From CAYOVG01 sp964407285 (GTDB lineage Bacteria; Desulfobacterota; Syntrophobacteria; Syntrophobacterales; Syntrophobacteraceae): a DNA stretch of 26,525 bases. Positions 6,028 to 13,407 of this stretch are shown one piece after another. A program made the position numbers and the translations under genes. Location of the stretch: NCBI GenBank assembly GCA_964407285.1, contig CAYOVG010000048.1:1-26525 (forward strand), given 5' to 3'. The notes below the pieces were generated by a model. It had not been told where the DNA came from, ran no database searches, and was given only the letters and a program-made list of their open reading frames with translations. The first letter of the stretch is position 1. Each line of letters begins with the position of its first letter.

Positions 6028-7515
6028 ATGCTTGAAGTCATCGTTTTTGTGTGCGGGGCGGTGGTAATGATCCTGGAGATGGTCGGGTCCAGGGTCCTGG
6101 CGCCGTATCTGGGTACGTCCATCGTGGTCTGGACGAGTCTTATCGGAATCATCCTGGGGTCGCTGAGCCTGGGGTACTGGTGGGGGGGCAGGCTGGCCGA
6201 CGTGCAGCCCAACCGCCGGATGCTCTCCAAGATCATCCTCATGTCGGCCGCCTTCGTGGCCTTCATAGCGATTTTGAAGACCGCGGTCCTGAGTTTTCTG
6301 CAGCAGCAGGATTTGAACATCCACCTGGGGTCGAGCACCGCAACGCTCTTTCTCTTCGCGCCGCCGAGCGTGCTGCTGGGCATGGTGTCGCCCTACGCGG
6401 TCCGGCTCAAGATGACGGAAGTGGCCGAATCCGGCAAGACCGTCGGGAACCTCTACGCCATCTCGACGGTCGGGAGCATCTTCGGGACCTTTCTCGCGGG
6501 ATTTTTCCTTATCGCCCACTTCGGCAGCACCAATATCCTGATCGTGCTGGCGCTTGTGCTGGCCGTGACTTCGTTCCTGGCGTCCCGGGACTATAGAGCC
6601 GCCCAGACCGTCTCCACTGTCGTCTTCATCGCCTTGCTCTGGGGGGCCGACGCCTACGATCGCTACCTGGCCGCCCGCGATTTCCACGACATAGACACGG
6701 ACTACAATAGAATCCTCATCTATAGGGAGACGGAACGCGACTCGGGGCGGGAGACCCGCGTCATGGTGACCAACCCCCACGGGAAACAGTCGGCCATGTA
6801 CCTGGACGATCCGGTCGAACTTGCGAGCCGCTACACCCGCTTCTACAGGCTCATGGAGCACTTCATGCCGGGCTTTGAAAACGTGCTCATGCTGGGAGGC
6901 GGCGGCTACTCGTTCCCGAAGTATGCCCTGGTCCACTATCCGCGAATGAAGATGGACGTGGTGGAGATCGACCCCCGCGTGACGGAGCTTGCTCGGACCC
7001 ACTTCGGCCTCTGGAGCGACCCGCGCCTTACGGTCCACCACGAGGATGCGAGGACGTTCCTCAATAAGCTGGGCGCCGCCGGCAATCGCGCTGTGAAGTA
7101 CGACATGATCCTGGGAGACACCTTCAATGCCCACTACTCCATTCCGTTCCACGTGAGCACCGTGGAAACCGTCAGGCTGCTCCACGACAACCTGGCGGAC
7201 GACGGGATCGTGCTGGCCAACATCCTGGCTTCGATCGAGGGCGACATGGGCCGTTTTCTGCGCGCCGAATACGCCACCTTCAAAGCAGTGTTTCCTCACG
7301 TCCACATTTTTCCGGTAACCCGTCCCGACGATCCCGCCCGCCTGCAAAACGTGATGCTCCTGGCCCTCAAGTCCGATGCGCAACCCTCCTTCACCAGCAA
7401 CGATCCGGAAATGGGCGAACTTCTCGGCCGGCTCTGGAAAAAGCCCATCCCGCGGGACGTTCCCGTACTGACGGATGATTTCGCCCCCGTGGACCGGTAT
7501 GCCATGGGAGATTAG
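6028..7515 (+). CDS. membrane-anchored spermidine-synthase-like protein
   Basis: 495 residues. The first ~205 form about six or seven membrane helices (for example MLEVIVFVCGAVVMILEMVG, SLIGIILGSLSLGYWW, NILIVLALVLAVTSFL) of the kind fused to spermidine-synthase domains. From ~225 a Rossmann methyltransferase-like fold follows. It has LGGGGY (289-294, nucleotide loop), VEIDP (312-316, ribose-binding Glu/Asp), HHEDA (337-341) and YDMILGD (358-364). Family members transfer an aminopropyl group from decarboxylated SAM, but where true enzymes have a DSSDP-like motif this one reads GDTFNAH, so the polyamine substrate is doubtful. ATG 6028 has a weak GGAAG site 8 nt upstream. It stands alone: promoter and leader of the next operon follow. 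Confidence 0.85.
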   Translation: MLEVIVFVCGAVVMILEMVGSRVLAPYLGTSIVVWTSLIGIILGSLSLGYWWGGRLADVQPNRRMLSKIILMSAAFVAFIAILKTAVLSFLQQQDLNIHLGSSTATLFLFAPPSVLLGMVSPYAVRLKMTEVAESGKTVGNLYAISTVGSIFGTFLAGFFLIAHFGSTNILIVLALVLAVTSFLASRDYRAAQTVSTVVFIALLWGADAYDRYLAARDFHDIDTDYNRILIYRETERDSGRETRVMVTNPHGKQSAMYLDDPVELASRYTRFYRLMEHFMPGFENVLMLGGGGYSFPKYALVHYPRMKMDVVEIDPRVTELARTHFGLWSDPRLTVHHEDARTFLNKLGAAGNRAVKYDMILGDTFNAHYSIPFHVSTVETVRLLHDNLADDGIVLANILASIEGDMGRFLRAEYATFKAVFPHVHIFPVTRPDDPARLQNVMLLALKSDAQPSFTSNDPEMGELLGRLWKKPIPRDVPVLTDDFAPVDRYAMGD

Positions 7516-7668
7516 CAGGAGACGGCCCCGTTCGTTCGGGCAAGAGTCGTCGTTTTGCCCGTTGAAGGATGAAAGACGCTTGCCGAGTGTGCGGCGCGGC
7601 CCGAAGCGAGGGAAGAGGAAAAGTTGCGCGGTATGGAACAATCCCGGAGCGGGTCCCAACATTTTTGC
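7516..7668. other. intergenic region before the paaK promoter
   Basis: Short gap without a supported gene. No strong hairpin with a T-run follows the spermidine-synthase-like gene. Confidence 0.4.
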
Positions 7669-7697
7669 TTGACAGGGGTTGTGAAATCCGATATGCG
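7669..7697 (+). promoter_or_regulatory. predicted sigma-70 promoter of the paaK-liv operon
   Basis: A perfect -35 hexamer TTGACA (7669-7674) is followed after 17 nt by TATGCG (7692-7697), which keeps the TAT start of a -10. Transcription would begin near 7704, giving a leader of about 295 nt before paaK. Confidence 0.5.
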
Positions 7698-7803
7698 CTA
7701 TTTGTTTGAATTATTAGGAAATCCGGATGAGGGGAAATTGCCGTGGGATTCTGGTTCGCAGGTTATTTTTACTTGAGTTTCCTGGGGGACTTCCTTTTTA
7801 GAA

Positions 7804-7936
7804 GGTCTACCCAAGGGCATGCGATATAGCCAGGACCGGACCTGAAGCTGATTTGGATGACCATGGGTAGACGCAAAGGCGAGACCCGATGGTTATATTT
7901 TCTGGGCCATGGGTTTCAAACCCATGGCTTTTTTTG
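7804..7936 (+). promoter_or_regulatory. candidate riboswitch/attenuator leader of the paaK-liv operon
   Basis: Two helices compete for the same bases. Helix P1 pairs GTCTACCC (7805-7812) with GGGTAGAC (7865-7872), 8 bp closing a 52-nt domain. The alternative helix pairs ACCATGGGT (7860-7868) with ACCC-G-ATGGT (7884-7893), 9 bp with one bulged G. The terminator follows at once at 7906-7935. The 7861-7868 strand, CCATGGGT, is repeated exactly in the terminator's 5' arm (7908-7915), so it could also pair with the terminator's 3' arm. This three-way exclusivity is the logic of a riboswitch or protein-responsive attenuator. No known class was recognised; the gene content suggests an amino acid or aromatic acid as ligand, which is inference. 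Confidence 0.5.
7906..7935 (+). terminator. intrinsic terminator inside the paaK leader
   Basis: GCCATGGGTTT (7906-7916) and AAACCCATGGC (7918-7928) are exact reverse complements around one central base and are followed by seven T (7929-7935). It is a textbook Rho-independent terminator, 64 nt before the paaK start and downstream of the predicted promoter. It must be bypassed for the operon to be expressed, which makes conditional attenuation likely. Confidence 0.8.
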
Positions 7937-7999
7937 TTTTCGAAAATGCGGTGAGTGTACTGAGTGTCCGTACGATAAGGAAAAGGAGGAAGTTAGGGG

Positions 8000-9301
8000 A
8001 TGATCTACAACATCGAATTCGAAACCCTGCCGCGGGAGGCGCTGGAAGCCATTCAACTGCGGCGTCTGCAGGCAACGCTGGAGCGCGTGTACGCAACCGT
8101 GCCGTTTTACCGCCAACGCTTCCAGGAAGCCGGCATAACCCCGGCCGACATTAGAACGCTCGACGATTTACAGCGTGTGCCTTTCACCACCAAGCAGGAC
8201 TTGAGGGACAACTATCCTTTCGGCCTCTTTGCGGCCCCTATGGACAACGTGGTCCGCATTCACGCATCCTCGGGGACGACCGGCAAGCCCACCGTCGTCG
8301 GGTACACGGCCAGGGACATCCAGACCTGGTCCGAACTCATGGCGCGTTCCCTGTCGGCAGCCGGGGCCACCCGCGGCGACATCATCCACAACGCCTACGG
8401 ATACGGTCTCTTCACCGGCGGACTCGGCGTTCACTACGGCGCTGAACGGCTTGGCGCTTCCGTCATTCCCATCTCCGGCGGAAACACGAAGCGCCAGATC
8501 ATGATCATGAAGGACTTCGGTCCCACGATCATCACCGCCACGCCGTCCTACACGCTCCACCTGGCCGAGGTCGCGGAAGAACTCGGGGTCGACTTCAGGA
8601 CGCTCAAGTTCAAGGCCGGCATTTTCGGCGCCGAACCGTGGTCCGAGAGGATGCGCGATGAACTCGAAAGGAAACTCAACCTGAGCGCTCTCGACATCTA
8701 CGGACTGAGCGAGGTGATGGGGCCGGGCGTAGCCGTCGAATGCCTCGAAGCCAAAGCGGGCCTGCACATTTTCGACGACCACTTCATCCCGGAAATCATC
8801 GATCCCGAAACCGGAAAGGCGCTGCCCTACGGCGAAAAGGGCGAACTCGTGTTCACGTCCATTACCAAGGAAGCCTTCCCGGTCATCCGTTACCGGACGC
8901 GGGATATTTCCTCCCTCACCATCGAGCCCTGTACCTGCGGGCGGACGAGCGTCCGCATGAGCCGGGTGAGCGGCCGCACAGACGACATGCTCATCATTCG
9001 CGGCGTGAACGTCTTCCCGTCCCAGATCGAGAGCGTCCTCATGGAGATCGAGGAAGTCGAACCGCACTACCAGTTGGTCGTGGACAGGGAAGGGAACCTC
9101 GACGTCCTCACGGTCATGGTGGAAGTCGGCGAACGCACCTTCTCGGACGAGGTCAAGAAGCTCCAGCAGGTGGAGAAGAAAATCTCCAAGAATATCAAGG
9201 AATACTTCGGTGTCTCGGCGAAGGTGAAGCTCGTCGAACCCAAGACCATCGAGCGCAGTGAAGGGAAGGCCAAGAGGGTCATCGACAATCGCAAAATCTA
9301 A
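8000..9301 (+). CDS. paaK: phenylacetate-CoA ligase
   Basis: AMP-forming ligase that adenylates phenylacetate or a related aryl acid and transfers it to CoA in the cytoplasm. 433 residues, the normal family length. It shows the P-loop ASSGTTGKPTVVGYT (89-103), the YGLSEVMGPGVAVEC motif that closes the adenylate pocket, the RYRTRD and RTDDMLIIRGVNVFP hinge motifs, and the C-terminal EGKAKRV with the adenylation lysine. A CxC pair (EPCTCGRT) precedes the hinge as in other PaaK proteins. The start has AAGGAGG 12 nt upstream. It is first in a plus-strand operon with the ACT protein and Liv transporter and is preceded by the attenuator-like leader. In anaerobes, PaaK commonly works on acids from aromatic amino-acid breakdown, so the exact substrate is uncertain. 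Confidence 0.93.
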   Translation: MIYNIEFETLPREALEAIQLRRLQATLERVYATVPFYRQRFQEAGITPADIRTLDDLQRVPFTTKQDLRDNYPFGLFAAPMDNVVRIHASSGTTGKPTVVGYTARDIQTWSELMARSLSAAGATRGDIIHNAYGYGLFTGGLGVHYGAERLGASVIPISGGNTKRQIMIMKDFGPTIITATPSYTLHLAEVAEELGVDFRTLKFKAGIFGAEPWSERMRDELERKLNLSALDIYGLSEVMGPGVAVECLEAKAGLHIFDDHFIPEIIDPETGKALPYGEKGELVFTSITKEAFPVIRYRTRDISSLTIEPCTCGRTSVRMSRVSGRTDDMLIIRGVNVFPSQIESVLMEIEEVEPHYQLVVDREGNLDVLTVMVEVGERTFSDEVKKLQQVEKKISKNIKEYFGVSAKVKLVEPKTIERSEGKAKRVIDNRKI

Positions 9302-9327
9302 CTCGGTTCCTAAAGGGAGGCCTGAAA

Positions 9328-9759
9328 ATGCGTGTGGAACAGATTTCCATCTTTTTGGAGAATAAGGCCGGACGGCTGGCCGAGGTGAGCCGGATACTGT
9401 CCGAAGCGGGAATCAACATCAGGGCGCTTTCTCTTGCGGACACGTCCGATTTCGGCATCCTGCGCCTGATAGTGAACGACAACGCAAAGGCCAAGGAAGT
9501 GCTCAAGGAGCACGGTTTCACCGTCAGCAGGACGGACGTGCTGGCCGTGGAGGTCGCGGACCGCCCGGGAGGACTGCACCAGATCCTCAATACCCTCTAC
9601 AAAGCCAGCATCAACGTGGAATACATGTACGCTTTCGTGCAGCAAAGCGGCAGCAACGCCGTCATCATCTTCCGCTTCGACAATATCGACGAGGCGGCGA
9701 GGCTGCTCAAGGAAAACGGCATCAGGGTCATCGAAGGTAACGAACTGTATGCTATGTAG
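9328..9759 (+). CDS. double ACT-domain amino-acid-binding protein
   Basis: 143 residues made of two ACT repeats (about 1-70 and 71-143). The first begins VEQISIFLENKAGRLAEVSR, with the Gly-Arg-Leu turn typical of ligand-binding ACT domains, and the second has the matching VADRPGGLHQIL. There is no catalytic or DNA-binding part, so it is probably a stand-alone sensor binding an amino acid at a dimer interface. Such two-ACT proteins are frequent next to paaK in anaerobic bacteria and archaea, where they are thought to regulate the ligase or associated enzymes; that role is inferred. The start has AAAGGGAGG upstream and lies 26 nt after paaK, so the two are co-transcribed. A repeat-rich gap of 230 nt follows. 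Confidence 0.9.
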   Translation: MRVEQISIFLENKAGRLAEVSRILSEAGINIRALSLADTSDFGILRLIVNDNAKAKEVLKEHGFTVSRTDVLAVEVADRPGGLHQILNTLYKASINVEYMYAFVQQSGSNAVIIFRFDNIDEAARLLKENGIRVIEGNELYAM

Positions 9760-9761
9760 GT

Positions 9762-9801
9762 GGGTGAATGGGTGAGTGGGTGAATGGGTGAATGGGTGGG
9801 G
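9762..9801 (+). repeat. 8-bp tandem repeat with G-quadruplex pattern
   Basis: Four head-to-tail units of GGGTGAAT (the second reads GGGTGAGT) at 9762-9793, then a GGGTGGGGGG end. The pattern is GGG-N5-GGG-N5-GGG-N5-GGG, the canonical four-tract G-quadruplex spacing, on the coding (mRNA) strand just after the ACT gene stop. Repeat number is probably variable. Confidence 0.75.
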
Positions 9802-9851
9802 GGATTCCTTTGCGCGGGACCTCGTCATCCGCACGGAAAAACGCGCGTCAT

Positions 9852-9875
9852 GTTCCCACGCCGGAGCGTGGGAAC
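9852..9875. repeat. REP-like perfect 10-bp hairpin
   Basis: GTTCCCACGC (9852-9861) and GCGTGGGAAC (9866-9875) are exact reverse complements with a 4-nt CGGA loop, flanked by CAT/ATG that extend the pairing. This GTTCCCACGC-type palindrome is familiar as a dispersed extragenic repeat in many bacteria. It may be mobilised by REP-associated tyrosine transposases or may act as an mRNA stabiliser inside the operon. There is no T-run. Confidence 0.65.
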
Positions 9876-9989
9876 CATGAGAAGCTCATTCAACATCCGG
9901 GAACCGGCGTCCGGCCCCGTTGTTTATATGGTGGTCCGGACGATAACTGATAACTTTCACTGAAGGGAACACGAAAGAGAGGGGACGGT

Positions 9990-11150
9990 ATGCGATTCAG
10001 GTCAGGGTGTACGGCTATGTTGAAGGCGGTTGTCATCATCGGACTGGTTGCCTGTGGAATGCTCCCTCGGACGGCCGGGGCGGAGGACACGTACAAGATC
10101 GGAGGGATATTCACCGTCACCGGGGCACAGTCCTTCCTCGGAGACCCGGAGAAGAAGAGCCTCGAGATGGTCATCGATGAAATCAACGCCAAAGGCGGAA
10201 TCGACGGCCGCAAGCTCGAAGCGGTGATCTACGACGACGAGGGAAGCCCCGACAAAGCGGTCCTGCACGCAGACAAGCTGATAAGCTCGGACAAAGTGAT
10301 CGCCATCATCGGTCCGAGCCTTACGCCGACCACTCTTCCCGTCGTCCCCATCGTCGAGAAGAACAAGATTCCCTTCATCAGTTGCGCTGCCGGAGTCAAA
10401 ATCACGGAACCGGTGAAGCCCTGGGTTTTCAAGACGGCCCAAAACGACGTTCTCGCCGTGAAGACCATCTACGATCACATGAAGAAGAACAACATCGCCA
10501 AGATCGGGATCATCACGGTGGCCAACTCGTTCGGAGAAAGCGGCAAGGAGCAGTTGACCGCTCAGGCCCCCAACTATGGGATCGAGATCTTGCAGGCGGA
10601 AAGTTTCGACGCCAAGGATACCGACATGACGGCCCAACTGACCAAGCTCCGGAAAGCTCAGCCGCAGGCCATCGTATGCTGGGGCACCAATCCGGGACCT
10701 GCCGTGATTGCTAAGAACGTCGAGCAGCTCAAGATCGACGTGCCCATTTACCAGAGCCACGGCGTCGCATCGCCCAAGTTTCTCGAACTGGCGGGCGAAG
10801 CCGCCAACGGGGAACTGCTCCCCACCGGCAAGCTGCTCGTGGCCGGCATCCTCCCCGACACCGACCCCCAGAAGTCAGTGCTCATGAACTACATCGATCA
10901 GTACAAGAAACGCTACGATGCCCCCGCGTCGAGTTTCGGCGGCTACGCTTACGACGCCATGCAGATGCTCGCCGCGGCGCTCAAGGGAACCGGAGGCGAT
11001 GCGGAGAAGATTCGCGCAAACCTGGAGAAGACCACAGGCTACGTGGGGGTGACGGGCACGTTTAACTACACGCCCGAAGACCATAACGGCCTGGGTTCCG
11101 ATGCCTTCGTGATGGTAAGAATCAAGGACGGGAAGTGGGAATTGATCTAA
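9990..11150 (+). CDS. livK: Liv-type ABC transporter substrate-binding protein
   Basis: Periplasmic ligand-binding component that delivers branched-chain amino acids or related small acids to the LivHMGF permease. 386 residues. The N-terminus has a basic start, a hydrophobic core (LKAVVIIGLVACGML) and TAGAED; an Ala-X-Ala signal peptidase I site before EDTYKIGG is likely. LVAC could also serve as a lipobox. The mature part begins with YKIGGIFTVTGAQSFLG, the usual first strand of type I periplasmic binding proteins, and continues with EAVIYDDEGSP and IAIIGPSLTPTTLPVVPI. The start has AGAGGGGAC upstream. Its stop overlaps livH by 16 nt. The ligand is not decided by sequence; the paaK neighbours suggest an aromatic compound. 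Confidence 0.9.
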   Translation: MRFRSGCTAMLKAVVIIGLVACGMLPRTAGAEDTYKIGGIFTVTGAQSFLGDPEKKSLEMVIDEINAKGGIDGRKLEAVIYDDEGSPDKAVLHADKLISSDKVIAIIGPSLTPTTLPVVPIVEKNKIPFISCAAGVKITEPVKPWVFKTAQNDVLAVKTIYDHMKKNNIAKIGIITVANSFGESGKEQLTAQAPNYGIEILQAESFDAKDTDMTAQLTKLRKAQPQAIVCWGTNPGPAVIAKNVEQLKIDVPIYQSHGVASPKFLELAGEAANGELLPTGKLLVAGILPDTDPQKSVLMNYIDQYKKRYDAPASSFGGYAYDAMQMLAAALKGTGGDAEKIRANLEKTTGYVGVTGTFNYTPEDHNGLGSDAFVMVRIKDGKWELI

Positions 11151-12022
11151 GCGAACTTCTGCAATACTTGTTTTCCGGTATAACCAACGGGGCGATCTAC
11201 GCCGTGATCGCCCTCGGTTTTACGATGCTGTACAACGCCACCAGGCTCATCAACTTCGCCCAGGGGGAGTTCGTCATGCTGGGGGCGCTCAGCATGGTGA
11301 CGCTCAGGATGGGGCTGAAACTGCCGCTCCCGGTCGCCTTCGCGCTGTCGGTGGCGGGGGTCTCCGTCGTGGGGCTCCTACTCGAACGGCTGGCCATTCG
11401 CAACGTCCGAAAGCCTCATCCCATCGTGCTCGTCATCATAACGGTCGGAGCCTCCATCTTCCTTCGCGGCGTCGCCATGCTGAGTTGGGGAAAGGACACT
11501 CACAGCGTGTCCGCGTTTTCGCGCAACGCTCCCCTGGAAATCGCGGGGGCCACGCTGCTGCCGCAGAGCCTGTGGGTGCTGGGGGTCGGCGCGCTCATCG
11601 TGGTGGTCCTGCAGGTTTTCTACAAGGCCACCATGACCGGAAAGGCCATGGAGGCCTGTTCCATCAACAAGCGGGCCGCATGGATACTGGGGATTCCGAG
11701 CGAGCGGATGGTGCTGCTCGCTTTCGCCATCAGTTCCGCCATGGGCGCGGTGGCCGGCATCCTCATCGCTCCCATCACCATGTGCAGCTTCGACATGGGG
11801 ACCATGCTGGGGCTAAAGGGCTTTTGCGCCGCCATGCTTGGGGGACTCGGAAGCTCCCTGGGCGCGGTCACCGGAGGGCTCCTGCTGGGCGTGCTCGAAT
11901 CCCTCGGGGTCGGTTTCTACTCATCGAGCCTGAAGGACGCCATCGCCTTCCTGCTGCTGCTCTTTATCCTCTACGTGCGGCCCAGCGGCCTGCTCGGAGT
12001 CAAGGAAGTGCATCGATTTTAG
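11135..12022 (+). CDS. livH: Liv-type ABC transporter permease
   Basis: Inner-membrane permease subunit. 295 residues with about eight hydrophobic segments. The signature near the N-terminus, ITNGAIYAVIALGFTMLYNA then TRLINFAQGEFVMLGA, is typical of LivH. The ABC-contact (EAA-like) region is ACSINKRAAWILGIPSERM, and a Gly-rich stretch, CAAMLGGLGSSLGAVTGGLL, lies near the end, also characteristic. The start is GTG at 11135 inside the end of livK, with AAGGACGG upstream, so translation is coupled. It pairs with LivM to form the membrane channel, and LivG and LivF power it. Confidence 0.92.
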   Translation: MGIDLSELLQYLFSGITNGAIYAVIALGFTMLYNATRLINFAQGEFVMLGALSMVTLRMGLKLPLPVAFALSVAGVSVVGLLLERLAIRNVRKPHPIVLVIITVGASIFLRGVAMLSWGKDTHSVSAFSRNAPLEIAGATLLPQSLWVLGVGALIVVVLQVFYKATMTGKAMEACSINKRAAWILGIPSERMVLLAFAISSAMGAVAGILIAPITMCSFDMGTMLGLKGFCAAMLGGLGSSLGAVTGGLLLGVLESLGVGFYSSSLKDAIAFLLLLFILYVRPSGLLGVKEVHRF

Positions 12023-12165
12023 ACGGGAGGACCGGATTCGGGGGATGCGGGAAAAAGAAGAAATCGGGAGGCCCGGGCAAATAGTCGCCCTGGCCGTCCC
12101 ATCTTTTTGCACCGAAGAAGACAAACCAGGTTTGTCGGATTTTACGGAAAGATACAGATAAATAA
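12023..12165 (+). other. livH-livM spacer
   Basis: A 143-nt gap in an otherwise tightly packed operon. It holds no gene and no clear terminator. Together with the odd N-terminus of livM and the hairpin at 12236-12265, it suggests inserted or rearranged sequence here. Confidence 0.4.
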
Positions 12166-13407
12166 ATGGATGGACGGGAAGACGGGATGAAGAAAGAGAA
12201 CGGAAGCCGGCACAGTGATGAATCCATGAACCAAAATACGGAGGGTGGTGATGTACCCTCCGTATCCGTGCGGTCTTCGGACCTCCCGTCTCCAGGGGCC
12301 GTTGCCTCCGCGCCGTCGAAATCCGGCGTCCTTGCGTCCGCTCTTCCCGCCGAACCCGTAATTGCAGGCCCGGCCGGAAGTCGCGCCTCGTCTTCATCTA
12401 TCCGTACTCCCGTCCTCTCGTTTTCTTCCCTCCCGGTCGCTTTATTGCGCAATATCGTCTTCCTCGTCGTGATAGCGGCGACCGGTTCGGCGGCCGGAAA
12501 TCCGTATACGCTGAAACTTCTCACCATCGTCGGAATCAATACGATCCTGGCGCTCGGGCTCAATATGCTCATGGGCTACGCCGGGCAGATCTCTCTCGGA
12601 CACGCCGCCTTCTACGGCCTCGGGGCCTACACTTCCGCCGTCCTCACGGTCCACTACCACTGGTCGCCGTGGAGCGCCCTTCCAGCGGCGCTCCTGCTGA
12701 CGGCCTTCGTGGCGTACGTGGTCGGCCGTCCGACCCTCAAGCTCTCCGGCTACTACCTCGGCATGGGGACCCTGGGGTTCGGGATAATCGTCAATATAGC
12801 TTTCCGCGAATGGAGCAGCTTTACCGGAGGGGCGTCGGGGCTTACGGGAATTCCTCCGCTGGAAGTGGGGTCGCTGTCGCTGCAGGGCGGGAGGAGCTAT
12901 TTCTACCTGGTGTGGCTGGTGGTTTTCGTGGCGTTCGTGGTATGCGAGCGGCTGGTGGATTCGCGGATGGGACGGGCGCTCAGGGCCATTCACGACAGCG
13001 AGAAGGCGGCCGCCGCCATGGGAGTGGACACGAGCCGCATCAAGGTGTCGATCTTCGTGATGAGCGCGGTTATGGCCGCCGTGGCGGGCTTTCTCTACGC
13101 TCACCTGATAAGCTTCATCAGCCCCGGCTCGTTCGACTTCATGACGTCCATCCGGCTGGTCACCATGGTGGTGATCGGCGGCATGGCCAGTATCTGGGGA
13201 TCGCTCCTGGGGGCCTTCCTTCTCACGCTCCTGCCGGAATGGCTTCACGTCTTTGCGGACTACGAAATAACGATTTACGGATTCATCCTGATGACGGTCA
13301 TGATTTTCCTTCCTCAGGGCCTTACGCGAGGAATATTCGACATCTATGAACGATCGAAACACGGATACGGCGACAACAAGTCCCATAAACCCGCTTCTAA
13401 AGCTTGA
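12166..13407 (+). CDS. livM: Liv-type ABC transporter permease with unusual N-terminal extension
   Basis: Second inner-membrane permease subunit, partner of LivH. The family part begins at about residue 88 (LPVALLRNIVFLVVIAATG) and shows the LivM signature NTILALGLNMLMGYAGQISL followed by GHAAFYGLGAYTSAVLTVHY. The EAA-like loop is HDSEKAAAAMGVDTSRIKV, and the Gly-rich end is VVIGGMASIWGSLLGAFLLT. Length is 413, whereas usual LivM proteins are about 300-340. The extra ~85 residues are rich in Ser, Pro and Ala, look disordered and contain an 11-bp hairpin at DNA level. Either translation starts at 12166 or 12187 and the extension is real, or it starts later; an in-frame TTG at 12445 lacks a good ribosome-binding site. 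The gene overlaps livG by 62 nt. Confidence 0.85.
   Translation: MDGREDGMKKENGSRHSDESMNQNTEGGDVPSVSVRSSDLPSPGAVASAPSKSGVLASALPAEPVIAGPAGSRASSSSIRTPVLSFSSLPVALLRNIVFLVVIAATGSAAGNPYTLKLLTIVGINTILALGLNMLMGYAGQISLGHAAFYGLGAYTSAVLTVHYHWSPWSALPAALLLTAFVAYVVGRPTLKLSGYYLGMGTLGFGIIVNIAFREWSSFTGGASGLTGIPPLEVGSLSLQGGRSYFYLVWLVVFVAFVVCERLVDSRMGRALRAIHDSEKAAAAMGVDTSRIKVSIFVMSAVMAAVAGFLYAHLISFISPGSFDFMTSIRLVTMVVIGGMASIWGSLLGAFLLTLLPEWLHVFADYEITIYGFILMTVMIFLPQGLTRGIFDIYERSKHGYGDNKSHKPASKA
12236..12265 (+). repeat. perfect 11-bp hairpin burying a ribosome-binding-site-like sequence
   Basis: ATACGGAGGGT (12236-12246) and ACCCTCCGTAT (12255-12265) are exact reverse complements with an 8-nt loop, GGTGATGT. The 5' arm contains GGAGGG and the loop contains an ATG at a suitable distance, so the stem would hide a translation start. 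That ATG opens a 36-codon frame (to 12361) out of register with livM. The hairpin may be a translational control element or simply a small inserted palindrome. Confidence 0.55.

Noticed and set aside
5854..7662. 602-residue open frame antisense to the spermidine-synthase-like gene
   Set aside because: A shadow frame caused by high GC: rich in His, Arg, Gly and Asp, and with no family resemblance.
7805..7875. tRNA-like fold using the 7-8 bp terminal helix GTCTACCC/GGGTAGAC
   Set aside because: No TTC-type T-loop, D-arm or anticodon arm fits between the strands.
7804..7894. Possible cyclic-di-GMP class I (GEMM) riboswitch because of the string GACGCAAAGG at 7870-7879
   Set aside because: The remaining conserved parts (the AGGGCAAACC segment, GAAA loop and its receptor) are not found in the right order; only the leader logic is kept as a finding.
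12251..12361. 36-codon frame starting in the loop of the 12236-12265 hairpin
   Set aside because: Pro/Arg-rich, out of register with livM and without conserved sense; not called as a gene but noted in the hairpin finding.
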